From positions 1 through 6,241 of the forward strand of contig CAMDDI010000197.1 in NCBI GenBank assembly GCA_945890905.1: a stretch of 6,241 bases of DNA. Direction: 5' to 3'. Of the stretch, positions 5,524-6,241 are shown in pieces. Each line of letters opens with the position of its first letter. Within the stretch, counting starts at the first letter, position 1. Both the position numbers and the translations under genes were made by a program. Below the pieces are notes generated by a model. That model was not told where the DNA came from, ran no database searches, and saw only the letters and a list, made by a program, of their open reading frames with translations. Source of the DNA: Bacteriovorax stolpii (GTDB lineage Bacteria; Bdellovibrionota; Bacteriovoracia; Bacteriovoracales; Bacteriovoracaceae).

Positions 5524-6183
5524 ATGATCTTTTTTGACCAGCGGCCAATTTTAAGTTCACTGCTGCTTCATTTATCTTTGGTTGCTCTGTTTCTTGTTGT
5601 TAGCAAGCTCCCTTCTTCTTCTACAGAAATGATCGATGTTCCTGTCATCATCTCGCAACCCCAGGAAACGCAAAAACTCAGTGAGATAAAAGAACAAACC
5701 AAAGTTGTCTTAAAGTCAGTTAATGAATCCCCAGAGAGTAAACCAAGCCGAGAAGTTTTTGGTGCCAATCGCAATTCTTACGTGGATAGTTCGGTTAATA
5801 ACAGTGAAGCCGTTGAGGCCAAGCGAGGAAATACCCTGGCCAAGCAAACCGATTCAACCGTTTTGCAAAACTCCGACGCTGATTCGCTTCCCACTCCTAC
5901 TGAGGATTACCTAGTTTCCGAGATGCCAAGTGTTCTCTCTGAGGTCAGGCCTACCTATCCTAAAGAGGCCAAAGAAAAAGGACTCGAAGGAGCAGTGGCC
6001 CTGGATATTTTGATCGACAATTTAGGCACGGTTCGACAAGTGTCAGTGATTGAAGGGCCAGATCTTTTTCGGATCGTTGCGGTAGAGGCCATCAAAAAGT
6101 TTCGCTTTCGGCCTGCAAAAGTCGACGGTAAGGCGGTCGCCGTGAGAATCCGCTATTCTCTGCGCTTTGAATTGGAATATTAG
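5524..6183 (+). CDS. tonB: TonB-family energy transducer
   Basis: Links the ExbB-ExbD motor to outer-membrane transporters. The 219 residues comprise a short cytoplasmic N-terminus, one membrane helix (about 8-27) with His16 in 'LLLHLSL' (compare the essential His20 of E. coli TonB), a periplasmic linker (28-135) and a TonB C-terminal domain (about 138-219). The domain begins 'EVRPTYPKEAKEKGLEGAVA' and ends 'FRFRPAKVDGKAVAVRIRYS' plus 'LRFELEY'. The linker is unusual: it is polar, rich in Ser/Glu/Lys/Asn and lacks the Pro-Lys/Pro-Glu repeats of enteric TonB. It carries blocks that look conserved: 'REVFGANRNSYVDSS' (77-90), 'VEAKRGNTLAK' (97-107) and 'LPTPTEDYLVSEMP' (122-135). ATG 5524 follows the exbD stop by one base, with AAGG at 5511-5514. 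The frame is open upstream to 5413, but that would overlap exbD by 110 bases and bury the membrane helix. Confidence 0.92.
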   Translation: MIFFDQRPILSSLLLHLSLVALFLVVSKLPSSSTEMIDVPVIISQPQETQKLSEIKEQTKVVLKSVNESPESKPSREVFGANRNSYVDSSVNNSEAVEAKRGNTLAKQTDSTVLQNSDADSLPTPTEDYLVSEMPSVLSEVRPTYPKEAKEKGLEGAVALDILIDNLGTVRQVSVIEGPDLFRIVAVEAIKKFRFRPAKVDGKAVAVRIRYSLRFELEY

Positions 6184-6241
6184 ATGATTATTTTTATTTT
6201 CTTTCTCACATCTTTTTTTAGTTTCTCTCAATCTGAACTAC
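6184..6241 (+). CDS. Start of an exported protein gene, cut by the window end
   Basis: Only 19 codons are present. ATG 6184 directly abuts the tonB stop, with GGAA at 6174-6177 as a possible ribosome site. The translation is a hydrophobic stretch followed by 'SFSQSEL', which looks like a signal peptide with a signal peptidase I site after Ser15. It lacks the basic residue normally found at a signal peptide's N-terminus, so a membrane anchor is an alternative. Its place as fourth gene of the exbB-exbD-tonB unit suggests an envelope protein served by TonB, most simply a TonB-dependent outer-membrane receptor, but no receptor domain is visible. Confidence 0.6.
   Translation, partial: MIIFIFFLTSFFSFSQSEL

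Noticed and set aside
1..6241. Mobile elements, CRISPR arrays, tRNA/rRNA genes, defence systems
   Set aside because: No tandem or direct repeat arrays, transposase-like frames, tRNA-like cloverleaf or defence-family motifs were seen; nearly all sequence is explained by the genes listed.

Overview
This window is a compact, low-to-mid-40s %GC (estimated by eye) bacterial chromosome segment with ordinary metabolic and envelope genes. I see no phage, transposon, CRISPR or RNA gene. The family mix suggests a Gram-negative with an outer membrane and aerobic respiration: heme A synthase, ExbB-ExbD-TonB, a MntP-type exporter and an ACT-domain threonine dehydratase. The TonB linker (an 'FG.NRNS' block, a 'K-x-GNTLAK' block and 'LPTPTEDYLVS.MP' before the C-terminal domain) resembles what I remember of Bdellovibrionota / former Deltaproteobacteria TonB proteins. 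I therefore lean towards a Bdellovibrio/Bacteriovorax-type organism, as an inference only.

Layout. Positions 25-1101 (minus) encode a membrane-anchored family-2 glycosyltransferase-like protein. A 39-bp divergent gap separates it from a SPOUT (TrmH/SpoU) RNA 2'-O-methyltransferase at 1141-1683 (plus). That gene converges on, and overlaps by 26 bp, the heme A synthase gene ctaA (1658-2605, minus; a GTG start at 2644 is also possible). A second divergent gap leads to two plus-strand genes joined with no gap: a MntP-family manganese exporter (2683-3252) and threonine dehydratase (3253-4473). After a 62-bp gap holding a plausible sigma70 promoter comes a TonB energy-transduction operon: exbB (4536-5105), exbD (5106-5522), tonB (5524-6183). 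The first 19 codons of a further gene, with a signal-peptide-like start, follow (6184 to the window end). Gaps in this operon are 0 or 1 base.

How the genes work together. ExbB and ExbD form the inner-membrane proton channel that energises TonB, and TonB reaches across the periplasm to drive an outer-membrane transporter. The truncated exported protein just after tonB is the obvious candidate client or partner. ctaA makes heme A for aa3-type oxidases, which build the proton gradient that ExbB/ExbD use. mntP and the threonine dehydratase share a transcript, but I see no established functional link.

No undescribed system is evident. The most unusual signal is compositional: GGCC occurs about 47 times by hand count where about 13 would be expected. 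It coincides with a near-absolute rule in ilvA that alanine after a G-ending codon is written GCC. Other points worth checking are the Asn in place of the usual heme-ligand His in transmembrane helix 2 of CtaA, the non-Pro-rich TonB linker, and the overlapping/zero-gap gene arrangement.
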